DNA of 64,000 nt from Sporolactobacillus terrae DSM 11697 (lineage in GTDB: Bacteria; Bacillota; Bacilli; Bacillales; Sporolactobacillaceae): the NCBI RefSeq assembly GCF_000648615.1, contig NZ_JFZC01000040.1:1-64000 (forward strand), given 5' to 3'. The notes under the pieces are model-generated. The model worked only from the letters and a program-made list of their open reading frames with translations, had not been told where the DNA came from and ran no database searches. Of the stretch, positions 20,316 through 29,835 are shown piece by piece (position 1 is the first letter of the stretch; each line of letters opens with the position of its first letter). The translations under genes were made by a program, and so were the position numbers.

Positions 20316-20367
20316 AAAAAAAGTAAAAGAGTCTTAAAGCGAGCGCTTTAAGACTCTTTTACTTTTT
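20316..20367. terminator. Very strong bidirectional terminator after icd/repeat R2
   Basis: A 23-bp perfect stem (20318-20340 with 20345-20367) and a 4-base loop, with A-tracts and T-tracts built into the stem ends. It isolates citZ-icd and the repeat from the pst operon. Confidence 0.92.
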
Positions 20368-20550
20368 AAGCTTACTGATCAACTCCGCTTGCTCGCTCTG
20401 ATCGTCCAACAGATCTCCAGACTACCCGCTCCATACCTACAATTGCGAAAAGCAAATGGCTTATTCTTTTCTGTTTTTTCTTTTATCAATGCATGATTGA
20501 GTCCGTTGTGTCCATTCTATGGGTATATACAATGATCGACACAATTCGTC

Positions 20551-20607
20551 TTTACAAAACCTTTACAATTTGTTTATACCCGTTTAAAAGTCAAGCCTTA
20601 ATATAGA
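20551..20607 (+). promoter_or_regulatory. PHO boxes and -10 of the pst operon
   Basis: TTTACA (20551), TTTACA (20562), TTTATA (20573) and TTTAAA (20583) repeat at 11, 11 and 10 bases. This is the tandem TT(A/C/T)A(C/T)A pattern bound by PhoP~P dimers. A -10-like TATAGA lies at 20602-20607. The arrangement predicts phosphate-starvation activation of pstSCAB by PhoP encoded just downstream. Confidence 0.85.
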
Positions 20608-20651
20608 TAGTGCAATAAGGTGACTCAACATTCTGAGGGGGAAATATTCTA

Positions 20652-21578
20652 ATGAAAAAGAAAAACTTGCTTGCGATTGGATTGGTTTTCATCCTTTCAT
20701 TAACGCTCGTATTGAGCGGCTGCGGAAACAGCTCGTCAGGTAGCAGCAGCGACTCTTCAAAATCTGAATCCAGCTCCTCTGCTGCATTGTCCGGAAAACT
20801 GACGATTGGCGGATCAACCGCTCTCCAGCCGCTGGCGGCACAGGCAGCAAAGGAATTCATGGAAAAGAATCCTGATGTACAGATCGAAGTACAGGGCGGC
20901 GGCAGCGGTACCGGGCTGAGCGAAACACAAGCTGGAAACTTTGATATCGGCATGTCCGACGTTTTCGCAGAAAGCAAGTCAAACGTTGACGCAAAAGCAC
21001 TTAAAGATTATAAAGTTGCGGTTGTCGGTATGACGGCAGCAGTTAACCCTAAAGTGGGCGTTAAAAACCTTTCTAAGAAAGACCTTCAAGACGTTTTCAC
21101 AGGCAAAGTGAAGAACTGGAAAGACGTTGGCGGCAAGAATCAAAAAATTACGCTTGTAAATCGTCCGGATGGTTCGGGCACGCGCGCAACGTTTGACCAG
21201 TTTGCTCTTGATAACAAAACTCCGGCAGAAGGAATCACTCAAGATTCAACCAATACGGTAAAGAAAATTGTTGCTGAAACACCTGGAGCAGTGGGTTACA
21301 TGGCTTTGTCTTACTTCACCGCTAATGATGATTCTGTTGTTAAACTCTCTATTGACGGTGTGGAAGCTTCAGACGCTAACGTTGCAAGTGGTGAATTCCC
21401 TGTATGGGCTTATGAACACATGTATACGAAAGGTGAACCTTCAAAACTTGCTAAAGCATTCCTGGATTTCATGATGAGTGATGATGTGCAAACCAAAGAT
21501 GTACCGGCACAAGGTTACTTGTCGGTTAAAGACATGAAAGTTGAACGTGATGCGACAGGAAAACAAACCGATAAATGA
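20652..21578 (+). CDS. pstS: Phosphate-binding lipoprotein PstS
   Basis: Binds phosphate outside the membrane and delivers it to PstCA. The signal peptide (residues 1-23) ends in the lipobox LSGC, so Cys is lipidated. A Ser-rich linker follows (about 24-45), then the PBP fold with GGSTALQPL, GGGSGTGLS and RPDGSGTRATF phosphate-binding loops. The 308 residues are normal. GAGGGGG precedes the ATG by about 8 bases. It is the first gene of pstSCAB behind the PHO boxes. Confidence 0.95.
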   Translation: MKKKNLLAIGLVFILSLTLVLSGCGNSSSGSSSDSSKSESSSSAALSGKLTIGGSTALQPLAAQAAKEFMEKNPDVQIEVQGGGSGTGLSETQAGNFDIGMSDVFAESKSNVDAKALKDYKVAVVGMTAAVNPKVGVKNLSKKDLQDVFTGKVKNWKDVGGKNQKITLVNRPDGSGTRATFDQFALDNKTPAEGITQDSTNTVKKIVAETPGAVGYMALSYFTANDDSVVKLSIDGVEASDANVASGEFPVWAYEHMYTKGEPSKLAKAFLDFMMSDDVQTKDVPAQGYLSVKDMKVERDATGKQTDK

Positions 21579-21703
21579 TGACTTTTCCTGATGTCAGGTT
21601 AAGTGAATAAAGATTAGTCCAATGGCGGCTTAAGCGGGAACGGTCTAACGTACCCGCTTGCCGTCATATGGGCGTTCGGACACTATGCAAATGAGGTGTG
21701 AAA

Positions 21704-22672
21704 ATGATTAAGAATAGAATAACTTCGAATGCTGGATCTGCATTAGGGGGCGGAAGATCACCGCTGATTAATGAGAAAAATTTTTTTGCCCGCCTGACTG
21801 ATCGCAGAAGCGAAAGTCGAGGAAAGGCGCTGATCTACTGCAGCGCGTTATTAATGATTATTGCGGTCACGGCCATCACTTTGTTCTTAACGCTGCAGGG
21901 ACTTCGCTCATTCGTTGTTGATCACCTTAACCTTTGGACGTTTATTACCGGCACGGAATGGTATCCGGATCGCGCGAATAACCCCTCATTCGGTGCGTTT
22001 CCATTCATTTTCGGTTCGCTGGCAGTAACCTTTTTGGCTGCTCTGATTGCAACACCGATTGCAATTGGAACCGCAATCTTCATGGCTGAAATTGCTCAAA
22101 AATGGGGCACAAAAATTATGCAGCCGGTGATTGAAATTTTGGTAGGTATTCCGTCGGTTGTTTATGGTTTGATCGGTTTATCAATCGTTGCTCCATTCAT
22201 GCGGCAACACTTTGGAGGATCGGGATTTAACTTGATTACCGGCGCTATTGTTGTCGGCGTTATGATTTTGCCAACAGTCGCGAGTATTGCTGCAGACAGT
22301 ATTCGTGCTGTTCCTGATTCGCTGCGTCAGGCCTCCTATGCCATTGGCGCTACGAAATGGCAGACGATATGGCGTGTCGTCATTCCAGCCTCGGGTTCGA
22401 GTTTGATTACTGCGATTGTCTTAGGGATGTCGCGAGCATTTGGAGAAGCGCTGGCCGTTCAGATGGTGATTGGCAATGCGCGAAATCTTCCAGGCTCAAT
22501 TCTTGATCCGGCAGCAACCTTAACAACGATCATTACTTTAAGCATGGGACACACAACAACAGGCAGTGTGCTTAACGATGTGCTTTGGTCTCTCGGACTT
22601 ATTTTGTTACTGATTTCCTATGTGTTTATCGTTATTGTACGTTACTTAGCAAAAAGGGGTGAAGTACGATGA
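21704..22672 (+). CDS. pstC: Phosphate ABC transporter permease PstC
   Basis: Inner-membrane permease pairing with PstA. About six hydrophobic segments lie between residues 45 and 315, and the cytoplasmic coupling loop is seen in the RQASYAIGATKWQTIWRVV region (quoted in part). The 322 residues are typical. ATG 21704 follows GAGGTG; two upstream in-frame bases of the reading frame (GTG 21698) overlap that site. The last codons overlap pstA by 4 bases (ATGA), indicating translational coupling. Confidence 0.94.
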   Translation: MIKNRITSNAGSALGGGRSPLINEKNFFARLTDRRSESRGKALIYCSALLMIIAVTAITLFLTLQGLRSFVVDHLNLWTFITGTEWYPDRANNPSFGAFPFIFGSLAVTFLAALIATPIAIGTAIFMAEIAQKWGTKIMQPVIEILVGIPSVVYGLIGLSIVAPFMRQHFGGSGFNLITGAIVVGVMILPTVASIAADSIRAVPDSLRQASYAIGATKWQTIWRVVIPASGSSLITAIVLGMSRAFGEALAVQMVIGNARNLPGSILDPAATLTTIITLSMGHTTTGSVLNDVLWSLGLILLLISYVFIVIVRYLAKRGEVR

Positions 22673-23553
22673 ACAGTAAAGTCACGAATCGTATTGCCCT
22701 ATCAGTCATTGTTCTCTGCGCCGCGGCTATGGCTGCGGTACTCATTTCAATGCTTGGTTACATCTTAGTGAAAGGTCTATCGAGCATTTCATGGCATTTT
22801 CTAACAACGAGTGCCAGTCCCTTTATGCCCGGTGGAGGGATAAAGGACCAGCTTTGGAACTCTTTCTATGTCTTGTTCATTACCATGCTGCTTACGGTTC
22901 CAATTGGTGTTTGTGGCGGTATTTATTTAGCTGAATATGCGAAACCAGGAAAAATCACCTCATTTATACGCACATGTGTTGAGGTGCTCGCTTCGCTTCC
23001 TTCAATCGTGGTTGGTATGTTCGGTATGCTTTTATTCGTTAATTATTTTGGCTTTAAGTATTCGGTTCTTTCAGGAGCGCTTGCCCTTACAGTCTTTAAC
23101 TTGCCGGTCATCGTCCGCGTGACCGAAGATGGTTTCCGTGCACTGCCGAGACATCAGAAGGAAGGCGGACTCGCTCTTGGAATGACGCATTGGCATACAA
23201 TTAAAACGATCCTCTTGCCTGCAGCGTTTCCAAGCATTCTTACAGGAATTATTCTTTCAGCAGGACGTGTATTTGGCGAGTCAGCGGCACTTTTATTTAC
23301 GGCCGGATTATCAACACCAGATCTCAATTTTGAAAATTGGAATCCGCTTGCACCGGATTCGCCGCTTAACCTCTTTCGATCTGCCGAAACGCTTTCGGTA
23401 CACATCTGGTCCGTAAATACTGGTGGAATTATGCCCGATGTGGATACGATTGCTAATGGTTCTGCTGCAGTACTTGTTATCTGCGTGCTTATTTTCAATC
23501 TGTTTGCACGCATGCTTGGAAAAATCATTAATCAAAAATTTTCTGGGAAATAA
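22669..23553 (+). CDS. pstA: Phosphate ABC transporter permease PstA
   Basis: Second permease subunit, 294 residues with about six membrane segments. The coupling-loop signature is in GGLALGMTHWHTIKTILLP (quoted in part), followed by GRVFGESAALLFTAG. The ATGA overlap with pstC and a 15-base gap to pstB show a tight operon. Confidence 0.94.
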   Translation: MNSKVTNRIALSVIVLCAAAMAAVLISMLGYILVKGLSSISWHFLTTSASPFMPGGGIKDQLWNSFYVLFITMLLTVPIGVCGGIYLAEYAKPGKITSFIRTCVEVLASLPSIVVGMFGMLLFVNYFGFKYSVLSGALALTVFNLPVIVRVTEDGFRALPRHQKEGGLALGMTHWHTIKTILLPAAFPSILTGIILSAGRVFGESAALLFTAGLSTPDLNFENWNPLAPDSPLNLFRSAETLSVHIWSVNTGGIMPDVDTIANGSAAVLVICVLIFNLFARMLGKIINQKFSGK

Positions 23554-23568
23554 GTGGGAGGAATCATC

Positions 23569-24381
23569 ATGATTGAAATGAAAAATAATATTGTTTCATT
23601 TACAAATAATACAGTGACCCAAGAGCGTCCCGTTCAACTAAGTGTTGAGCATGTGAATATTTTTTACGGCGAAAACCATGCAGTTAAAGACGTTACGATT
23701 CCAATTCATGAGAAGTCGATTACCGCATTGATCGGACCATCCGGATGTGGAAAATCAACTTTTTTGCGCACCATTAATCGAATGAATGACTTAATTCCAA
23801 GCGCACGATGCGAAGGAACGATCAACTATAAAGAGGTCAATATTCTTAACCCTAAGGTGGATGTTGTTCAACTTCGTAAGGAAATTGGAATGGTTTTCCA
23901 ACAGCCGAACCCATTTCCAAAATCAATTAGTGAAAATATTCAACTGCCGCTCCGCTTTGCAGGTGTGCGCAGTAAAAAAGTATTGAAACAAGTCACAGAA
24001 GATTGTTTAAAACAGGTTGGGCTGTGGGACGAGGTTAAAGACCGTTTGGATCGTTCGGCAACAAGCTTATCCGGTGGTCAGCAGCAGCGTCTCTGTATTG
24101 CACGTGCGTTAGCGCTTAAACCGGATGTGATTCTGCTTGACGAACCAACCTCTGCGCTTGATCCGGTGTCAAGTGCCAAGATTGAAGAACTTTTGCTTGA
24201 ATTGAAAAACAGTTACACGATCATTATTGTGACACACAACATGCAGCAGGCAGCCCGTATCGCTGATTACACAGCATTTTTCTATCAGGGCGAACTGGTC
24301 GAATTCGGTACAACAAAAACCTTGTTTACGACTCCAGAGAAAAAGAGCACAGCTGACTATATTTCGGGTCGATTTGGTTAA
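23569..24381 (+). CDS. pstB: Phosphate ABC transporter ATPase PstB
   Basis: Cytoplasmic ATPase driving phosphate import. The 270 residues show Walker [10 protein letters not shown], the Q-loop [10 protein letters not shown], the signature LSGGQQQR, Walker [13 protein letters not shown] and the switch His in VTHNM. GGGAGG before ATG 23569 decides the start over GTG 23554. Only one pstB is present, whereas B. subtilis has two, and no phoU follows. Confidence 0.95.
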   Translation: MIEMKNNIVSFTNNTVTQERPVQLSVEHVNIFYGENHAVKDVTIPIHEKSITALIGPSGCGKSTFLRTINRMNDLIPSARCEGTINYKEVNILNPKVDVVQLRKEIGMVFQQPNPFPKSISENIQLPLRFAGVRSKKVLKQVTEDCLKQVGLWDEVKDRLDRSATSLSGGQQQRLCIARALALKPDVILLDEPTSALDPVSSAKIEELLLELKNSYTIIIVTHNMQQAARIADYTAFFYQGELVEFGTTKTLFTTPEKKSTADYISGRFG

Positions 24382-24452
24382 TTCCGCCAACTCATTGCTG
24401 TATCTTTGATTCAAAATTGATATGATAAGAAGAGATGCAAGGAGTGATCGGT

Positions 24453-25148
24453 TTGGCAAAGAAAATACTAGTGGTTGATGATGAAGTATCCATTGTTACT
24501 CTACTCTCATTTAACTTGAAAAAAGCAGGGTTTGATGTCCAGACGGCAACAAACGGTACCGATGCGTTGAAGCTTGCGCAAGAAGGGCAACCGGATTTAC
24601 TTGTTCTTGATCTCATGCTTCCTGAAATGGATGGCATGGATGTATGCAAACAGCTTCGGCAAGAGAAGAATTATGTTCCGATTCTGATGTTGACGGCTAA
24701 GGACGATGAATTTGATAAAATACTCGGGCTAGAGCTGGGCGCCGATGATTATATGACGAAGCCATTCAGTCCCCGCGAAGTTGTTGCTCGAGTTAAAGCG
24801 ATCTTAAGAAGAACCGAAATTGGCAAACAGGAACATAGCGATGTGCTCGTGATTGGCGACTTGAAGGTTTATCCGAATAACTTTGAGGCGCTTTTTAAAG
24901 ATGAGGAAATGGTTTTAACACCGAAAGAATTTGAACTGCTTGTTTATATGATGAGGCACAAAGGACGCGTACTAACGCGTGAACAATTGCTAAATGCTGT
25001 ATGGAATTACGATTTTGCCGGCGATACACGGATTGTTGATGTTCATGTCAGCCATCTGCGAGACAAGATTGAAGACGTCACGCGTAAGCCGCTCTATATC
25101 AAAACGGTGCGTGGTCTGGGGTATAAACTTGATGAGCCGAAGGTTTGA
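24453..25148 (+). CDS. phoP: Response regulator PhoP
   Basis: OmpR-family regulator of the phosphate-starvation response. The 231 residues comprise the receiver (acidic VDDE, phospho-acceptor Asp in LLVLDLMLPEMDG near residue 53, Lys in TKPF) and a winged-helix DNA-binding domain (about 130-228, ending RGLGYKLDEP). TTG 24453 is chosen because AAGGAGTGAT (24439-24448) precedes it and the protein then begins MAKKILVVDDE, like B. subtilis PhoP. It follows pstB by 71 bases and overlaps phoR. Confidence 0.92.
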   Translation: MAKKILVVDDEVSIVTLLSFNLKKAGFDVQTATNGTDALKLAQEGQPDLLVLDLMLPEMDGMDVCKQLRQEKNYVPILMLTAKDDEFDKILGLELGADDYMTKPFSPREVVARVKAILRRTEIGKQEHSDVLVIGDLKVYPNNFEALFKDEEMVLTPKEFELLVYMMRHKGRVLTREQLLNAVWNYDFAGDTRIVDVHVSHLRDKIEDVTRKPLYIKTVRGLGYKLDEPKV

Positions 25149-26832
25149 AGTAAGAAATGTACTGCGATGGGCGTTCGCACTCACCAGTTTGCTTTTTATC
25201 GTTTTCGTCACAGATGAGGTCGTTGATGTGACGATGCTGCATAATGATCGGCAGACCATGGAATCACGTGCGCAGTGGATTGCAACTTTGGTAAGCCAAG
25301 ATGAATCAATCCAGACCAGCGCGACGAAAAGCATGCTTGTTCAGTTTGCTAAAGAACAAAAGGTGCAGATTTCAGTCTATGATCAAAGACGGCAGCTCGT
25401 GTTTTCTACAAAAAATAAGGAACAAAGAATGCTTGAGGGGACAAAGCAGTTGGTCGTATCAGGACATTCTTTAGCGTACATAAAGCAGTTGCCAAGCACC
25501 GACGCTCAGGCCGGCTATCTGAAGCTGATCGGGAACAAGTCGTCGATTGTTGGACTTAACCTTTTCTATTGTTTCTTTATCGCTGCAGGAGTTGCTTTGC
25601 TTCTTTATCGTGACTATCTCGTACGTACGTATGCCAGACCGATTCGTTTTGCGACCCGAATGGCGGAGAATGTGTTGGAAGGCTCTTACAATATGATCGC
25701 TTCTGATCAAGTGAAACGAGAGAGTATCCTGCATTTGAATCTCGCGATGAACCGGATTTCAGAGTCAATCCATGATCTCAAGCATTCGTACAATCGTCAG
25801 CGGGCCAGCATGGCAACTTTAACTGAGAATATCGGAAATGGCTTGATCCTCATTGATGGAGTCGGCAGAATCAACTATGTGAACCAAACGTTTAAAGATT
25901 CCTTTCAAACGAATGCCAGTTACTGGGAACTCGCGGACTATCATGAAGTGATTACTTATGACAGCGTGAAGCATATGATTGACGAGGTTTACACCACAAA
26001 AGCGACGCTTGCTCGTCAACTGCAGCTGAATGTGGGAATTGAGCGCAAATATTATGATGTTTCTTGCGCTCCCATTTTAAATAAACACAAAAAAGTCAGA
26101 GGCATTGTTGTCGTATTTCACGATATAACGACAATCAAAAAATTGGAGAAAATGCGTAAAGATTTTGTCGCGAATGTGTCGCATGAGCTGAAAACGCCGG
26201 TAACCTCTTTAATTGGTTTTACCGAGACGCTTCTCGATGGCGCTCGTGAAGACAAGGAACTTGAGGATCAGTTCCTGCACATCATGCTTCATGAAGGGCA
26301 ACGTTTGCAAAGCCTTATTAAGGATTTGCTTGAACTGTCCAAAATTGAACGCGAGCACTTTAACCTTGAGTTCGCCAAACTGTCGCTTAAGCAGTTGATT
26401 GAAAGTGTACTGCTTATTTTCAAGGAAAGAGCGAAAGAAAAAACGATTGATCTAAGGTTTGAACCGGGGGATGAGGGGATCATTGAAGGAGATGCATTCC
26501 GGATTCGCCAAATCATGATTAATTTGGTCACGAATGCGATCGCCTACACGCCTGAGGGCGGCAAGGTTTCGATTGCAATCCATGAACGAAAAGACGAGGT
26601 AGACGTTGTGATTACCGATACTGGTATTGGCATCGAAAAAGACAAAATTCCACGTATTTTTGAACGCTTTTACCGGATTGACAAGGCGCGCAGCAGGGAT
26701 TCAGGCGGTACTGGATTAGGCCTGGCGATTGTCAAGCATTTAGTTGAAGCGCATGAAGGGCGCATCCATGTTGAAAGTGAACCTGGACGGGGCTCTGCCT
26801 TTACGATTACCTTTAAGAAAAATTTAGTTTAG
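25132..26832 (+). CDS. phoR: Sensor histidine kinase PhoR
   Basis: Membrane sensor kinase partnering PhoP. The 566 residues include a first membrane segment (about 13-30), an extracytoplasmic region to about 140, a second membrane segment (LFYCFFIAAGVALLL), a HAMP-like linker, a PAS domain (about 230-330), HisKA with phospho-His in VSHELKTPVTSL (near 350) and HATPase_c (NLVTNAIAYTPEGG, DTGIGI, GTGLGLAIV). ATG 25132 lies inside the last codons of phoP (17-base overlap), so translation is coupled. Longer readings back to 24994 run through phoP and are rejected. Confidence 0.92.
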   Translation: MSRRFEVRNVLRWAFALTSLLFIVFVTDEVVDVTMLHNDRQTMESRAQWIATLVSQDESIQTSATKSMLVQFAKEQKVQISVYDQRRQLVFSTKNKEQRMLEGTKQLVVSGHSLAYIKQLPSTDAQAGYLKLIGNKSSIVGLNLFYCFFIAAGVALLLYRDYLVRTYARPIRFATRMAENVLEGSYNMIASDQVKRESILHLNLAMNRISESIHDLKHSYNRQRASMATLTENIGNGLILIDGVGRINYVNQTFKDSFQTNASYWELADYHEVITYDSVKHMIDEVYTTKATLARQLQLNVGIERKYYDVSCAPILNKHKKVRGIVVVFHDITTIKKLEKMRKDFVANVSHELKTPVTSLIGFTETLLDGAREDKELEDQFLHIMLHEGQRLQSLIKDLLELSKIEREHFNLEFAKLSLKQLIESVLLIFKERAKEKTIDLRFEPGDEGIIEGDAFRIRQIMINLVTNAIAYTPEGGKVSIAIHERKDEVDVVITDTGIGIEKDKIPRIFERFYRIDKARSRDSGGTGLGLAIVKHLVEAHEGRIHVESEPGRGSAFTITFKKNLV

Positions 26833-27016
26833 TTAAGTCGCAACCGAATGCCGGCTGAATTTGATCTTCTGTTAAATAAAATGCTAAATTGGATAAATCA
26901 CCTGTGATGCTTTAGAATAAAGGAATAAGCAGCGCAGGTTTTTTTATTTAGTCGGACAAGTTTCACTCAAGCACAAGATTAGTGAATTGACCACATACAA
27001 GCGTACAGAATCGACT

Positions 27017-27048
27017 CTGCCGTGATTTTAACGGCAGGGGTCATTTTG
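27017..27048 (+). terminator. Possible terminator between phoR and polA
   Basis: CTGCCGT pairs with ACGGCAG around a 7-base loop (27017-27037), followed by a weak T-rich tail. The rest of the 316-base gap 26833-27148 shows no gene and no clear promoter. Confidence 0.4.
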
Positions 27049-27148
27049 TCACATAGATGAAGGCTTAATGATAGATAAGAAAAACGAACGTTTGCCCGGT
27101 TTGACGGGTGATGCATAAAACTTTTTGGTGCTTTTCAGGAGGAACGTT

Positions 27149-29779
27149 ATGAATAAATTAGTCTTAATTGATGGCAATAATGTTGTTTATCGCGCTTTTT
27201 TTGCGCTGCCGCTATTAAGTAATAATCAAGGCATGTATACAAATGCCGTATACGGCTTCACGATGATGCTGATGCGCGTCATTGAAGAGGAAAAGCCAAC
27301 GCATTTGCTTGTCGCTTTCGATGCAGGAAAAACAACATTTCGCCATGCAACGTACAAAGAATATAAAGGCGGCCGCCAGAAAACACCACCGGAACTGTCT
27401 CAACAATTTCCGCTCGTTCACGAATTGCTTGATGCCATGGGTATTCGGCGCTACGAGCTGGATAATTATGAAGCGGACGATATCGTTGGCACGCTTGCTC
27501 GAGAGGCAAGCTGCAATGGGTTTAATGTGCGCATTGTGACTGGGGATAAGGACTATTTGCAGCTGGTCGATCAAGGCGTACGCGTGTCACTGATCCGTAA
27601 AGGAATCACTGATACGGTTGATTATGATATTGAGAAGGTCAAGGAAAGGTATGGAATTAATCCTCAAGAAGTCATCGACCTTAAAGGGCTGATGGGCGAT
27701 GCTTCGGATAATATTCCCGGTGTGCCCGGAGTTGGCGAGAAGACGGCAATCAAGCTGTTGAAGCAATTTCAGACCGTCGAAGGTGTCTACGAACACATTG
27801 AACAGGTATCCGGTAAAAAACTGAAGGAAAAGCTGGAAACCAATAAAGAACAAGCACTGTTGAGTAAGAAAATCGCAACCATTGACAGAGAGTCGCCGCT
27901 TGAGATTACGCCCGATGCATGCAGCTATACACGTGAATTTACAAGTAAGTTGAGAGATCTATTTAACGAACTGGGCTTTCAATCACTGCTTGAAAAAATT
28001 GATGTTGCCGGTTCGGATGAATCTCAGACCGAAAAGAAAGACATTGCTGTCCAAACGGTTACTCATTTTCAATCGAATCAGCTTGTCTCTCCGAGTGCAT
28101 TGATTCTCCAAATGCTTGATGAGAACTATCACTATGCAGACATCACCGGAATCGCTGTTTCGAATAAAACCGGTACCTATTTTATTGAAACACAACACGC
28201 CCTTAAGGATGACGCGTTTCGAGAATGGCTAGAAGATCCAAAAATGAAGAAGGTGCTGCTTGATAGCAAATCAGCAGAAGTTGCCTTAAAATGGCGCGGG
28301 TTAAGCTTGCACGGCGCAGCGTTTGATGTTCGGCTTGCTGCTTATCTGATCGACCCATCAGAAGCGGGGCAGGATCTGGCTCTTTTGGCGAATAAACGCG
28401 GCATCAGCAATGTCGAAACCGATGAAGCCTTCTATGGAAAGGGTGCAAAACAGAAAATTCCTGAAGGGAACGGACAGGCGCAGCATTTGGGCAAAAAAGC
28501 GGCCGCATTGCTGCAGCTTGAACCGAAATTAATTCAGGAGCTTATTGAAAACAAGCAGAGGGAGCTGCTTTTTGAACTGGAACTACCGCTGGCTCATGTG
28601 TTGGCTAAAATGGAATATACGGGGATAAAAACAAGCAGTGAAACATTGAAAGCAATGGGCGGAGAACTTGATCGTACGCTTGAAATTATAGAACATGCTA
28701 TTTATTCAATGGCTGGTGTGACGTTTAACATTAATTCACCGAAGCAGCTTGGCGAAATTCTATTCGAAAAATTGCAGCTACCACCAATTAAAAAAACGAA
28801 AACAGGCTACTCGACTGCAGCCGATGTTCTTGAGAAACTGCGTGGCCGCCATGAGATCATTGATAAGATTCTTGATTACCGGCAACTTGGCAAATTAAAA
28901 TCCACTTATGTTGAGGGATTGCTTAAAGTTATCCATCCGGAAACCGGACGCGTGCATACCGTCTACAATCAGGCATTGACGCAAACCGGCCGACTGAGTT
29001 CAACAGATCCGAACTTGCAGAATATCCCGATTCGACTTGAAGAAGGTCGCAAGATTCGCAAAGCGTTTCTTCCAAGTGAAGAAGGCTGGCAGATTTTTTC
29101 CGCCGATTACTCGCAAATCGAACTTCGTGTGCTCGCACATATTGCCGACGATGAAAACCTGAAACAGGCATTTCTTGAAAATATGGATATTCATACAAAA
29201 ACAGCAATGGATGTTTTTGGTGTAACCGAAAATGAAGTGACACCGTTGATGAGGCGCCATGCGAAAGCCGTTAATTTCGGCATCATCTATGGGATCAGCG
29301 ACTATGGACTATCGCAGAATCTTGGGATTACGCGTAAAGAAGCGGCACAATTTATCGAGCAATACTTAAAGAGCTATCCGGGGGTTCATCACTATATGAG
29401 AACCATCGTTCAAAAGGCGAAAACAGATGGGTATGTGACCACCCTGTTGAACCGTCGCCGCTACTTGCCGGATATTAACGGTCGCAATTTCAATCGACGC
29501 AGTTTCGCCGAACGAACGGCGATGAATACGCCGATTCAGGGCAGCGCCGCCGATGTGATCAAGCAAGCGATGATTCATATGGATCATCGGATTCAAGAAG
29601 AAAAATTGCAAACCCGGATGCTGCTACAGGTGCACGATGAATTGATTTTCGAGGTCCCGGAACACGAACTCGGTATCATGAATCGCATTGTTCCTGAAGT
29701 GATGGAGCATGCCATTGAACTTCGCGTGCCACTGAAAGTCGAGTGCTCATACGGACCGACGTGGTACGATGCAAAATAA
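27149..29779 (+). CDS. polA: DNA polymerase I
   Basis: Repairs gaps and removes RNA primers. The 876 residues contain a 5'-3' exonuclease domain (1 to about 290), a degenerate 3'-5' exonuclease-like domain (about 300-470), and the polymerase: motif A SADYSQIELRVLAHI (near 650), motif B RRHAKAVNFGIIYG, motif C QVHDELIFEVP (near 827). In the middle domain the DxE exonuclease motif reads DITGIAV, so proofreading is probably absent as in B. subtilis. AGGAGG precedes ATG 27149; an extension to 27125 would contain that site. Confidence 0.96.
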   Translation: MNKLVLIDGNNVVYRAFFALPLLSNNQGMYTNAVYGFTMMLMRVIEEEKPTHLLVAFDAGKTTFRHATYKEYKGGRQKTPPELSQQFPLVHELLDAMGIRRYELDNYEADDIVGTLAREASCNGFNVRIVTGDKDYLQLVDQGVRVSLIRKGITDTVDYDIEKVKERYGINPQEVIDLKGLMGDASDNIPGVPGVGEKTAIKLLKQFQTVEGVYEHIEQVSGKKLKEKLETNKEQALLSKKIATIDRESPLEITPDACSYTREFTSKLRDLFNELGFQSLLEKIDVAGSDESQTEKKDIAVQTVTHFQSNQLVSPSALILQMLDENYHYADITGIAVSNKTGTYFIETQHALKDDAFREWLEDPKMKKVLLDSKSAEVALKWRGLSLHGAAFDVRLAAYLIDPSEAGQDLALLANKRGISNVETDEAFYGKGAKQKIPEGNGQAQHLGKKAAALLQLEPKLIQELIENKQRELLFELELPLAHVLAKMEYTGIKTSSETLKAMGGELDRTLEIIEHAIYSMAGVTFNINSPKQLGEILFEKLQLPPIKKTKTGYSTAADVLEKLRGRHEIIDKILDYRQLGKLKSTYVEGLLKVIHPETGRVHTVYNQALTQTGRLSSTDPNLQNIPIRLEEGRKIRKAFLPSEEGWQIFSADYSQIELRVLAHIADDENLKQAFLENMDIHTKTAMDVFGVTENEVTPLMRRHAKAVNFGIIYGISDYGLSQNLGITRKEAAQFIEQYLKSYPGVHHYMRTIVQKAKTDGYVTTLLNRRRYLPDINGRNFNRRSFAERTAMNTPIQGSAADVIKQAMIHMDHRIQEEKLQTRMLLQVHDELIFEVPEHELGIMNRIVPEVMEHAIELRVPLKVECSYGPTWYDAK

Positions 29780-29835
29780 AGAAAGCGTTTGGCGCCGACT
29801 CAACGGCGCTGCTTGGCTAGTTGGGAGTGAGCGAT

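Noticed and set aside
24994-25131. N-terminal extension of phoR inside phoP
   Set aside because: It is out of frame with a well conserved phoP domain; PhoR proteins start near the first membrane helix, which fits ATG 25132.
26833-27148. Gene or promoter in the phoR-polA gap
   Set aside because: TTGACC near 26984 has no -10 at a proper distance, and no ORF with a ribosome site is present.
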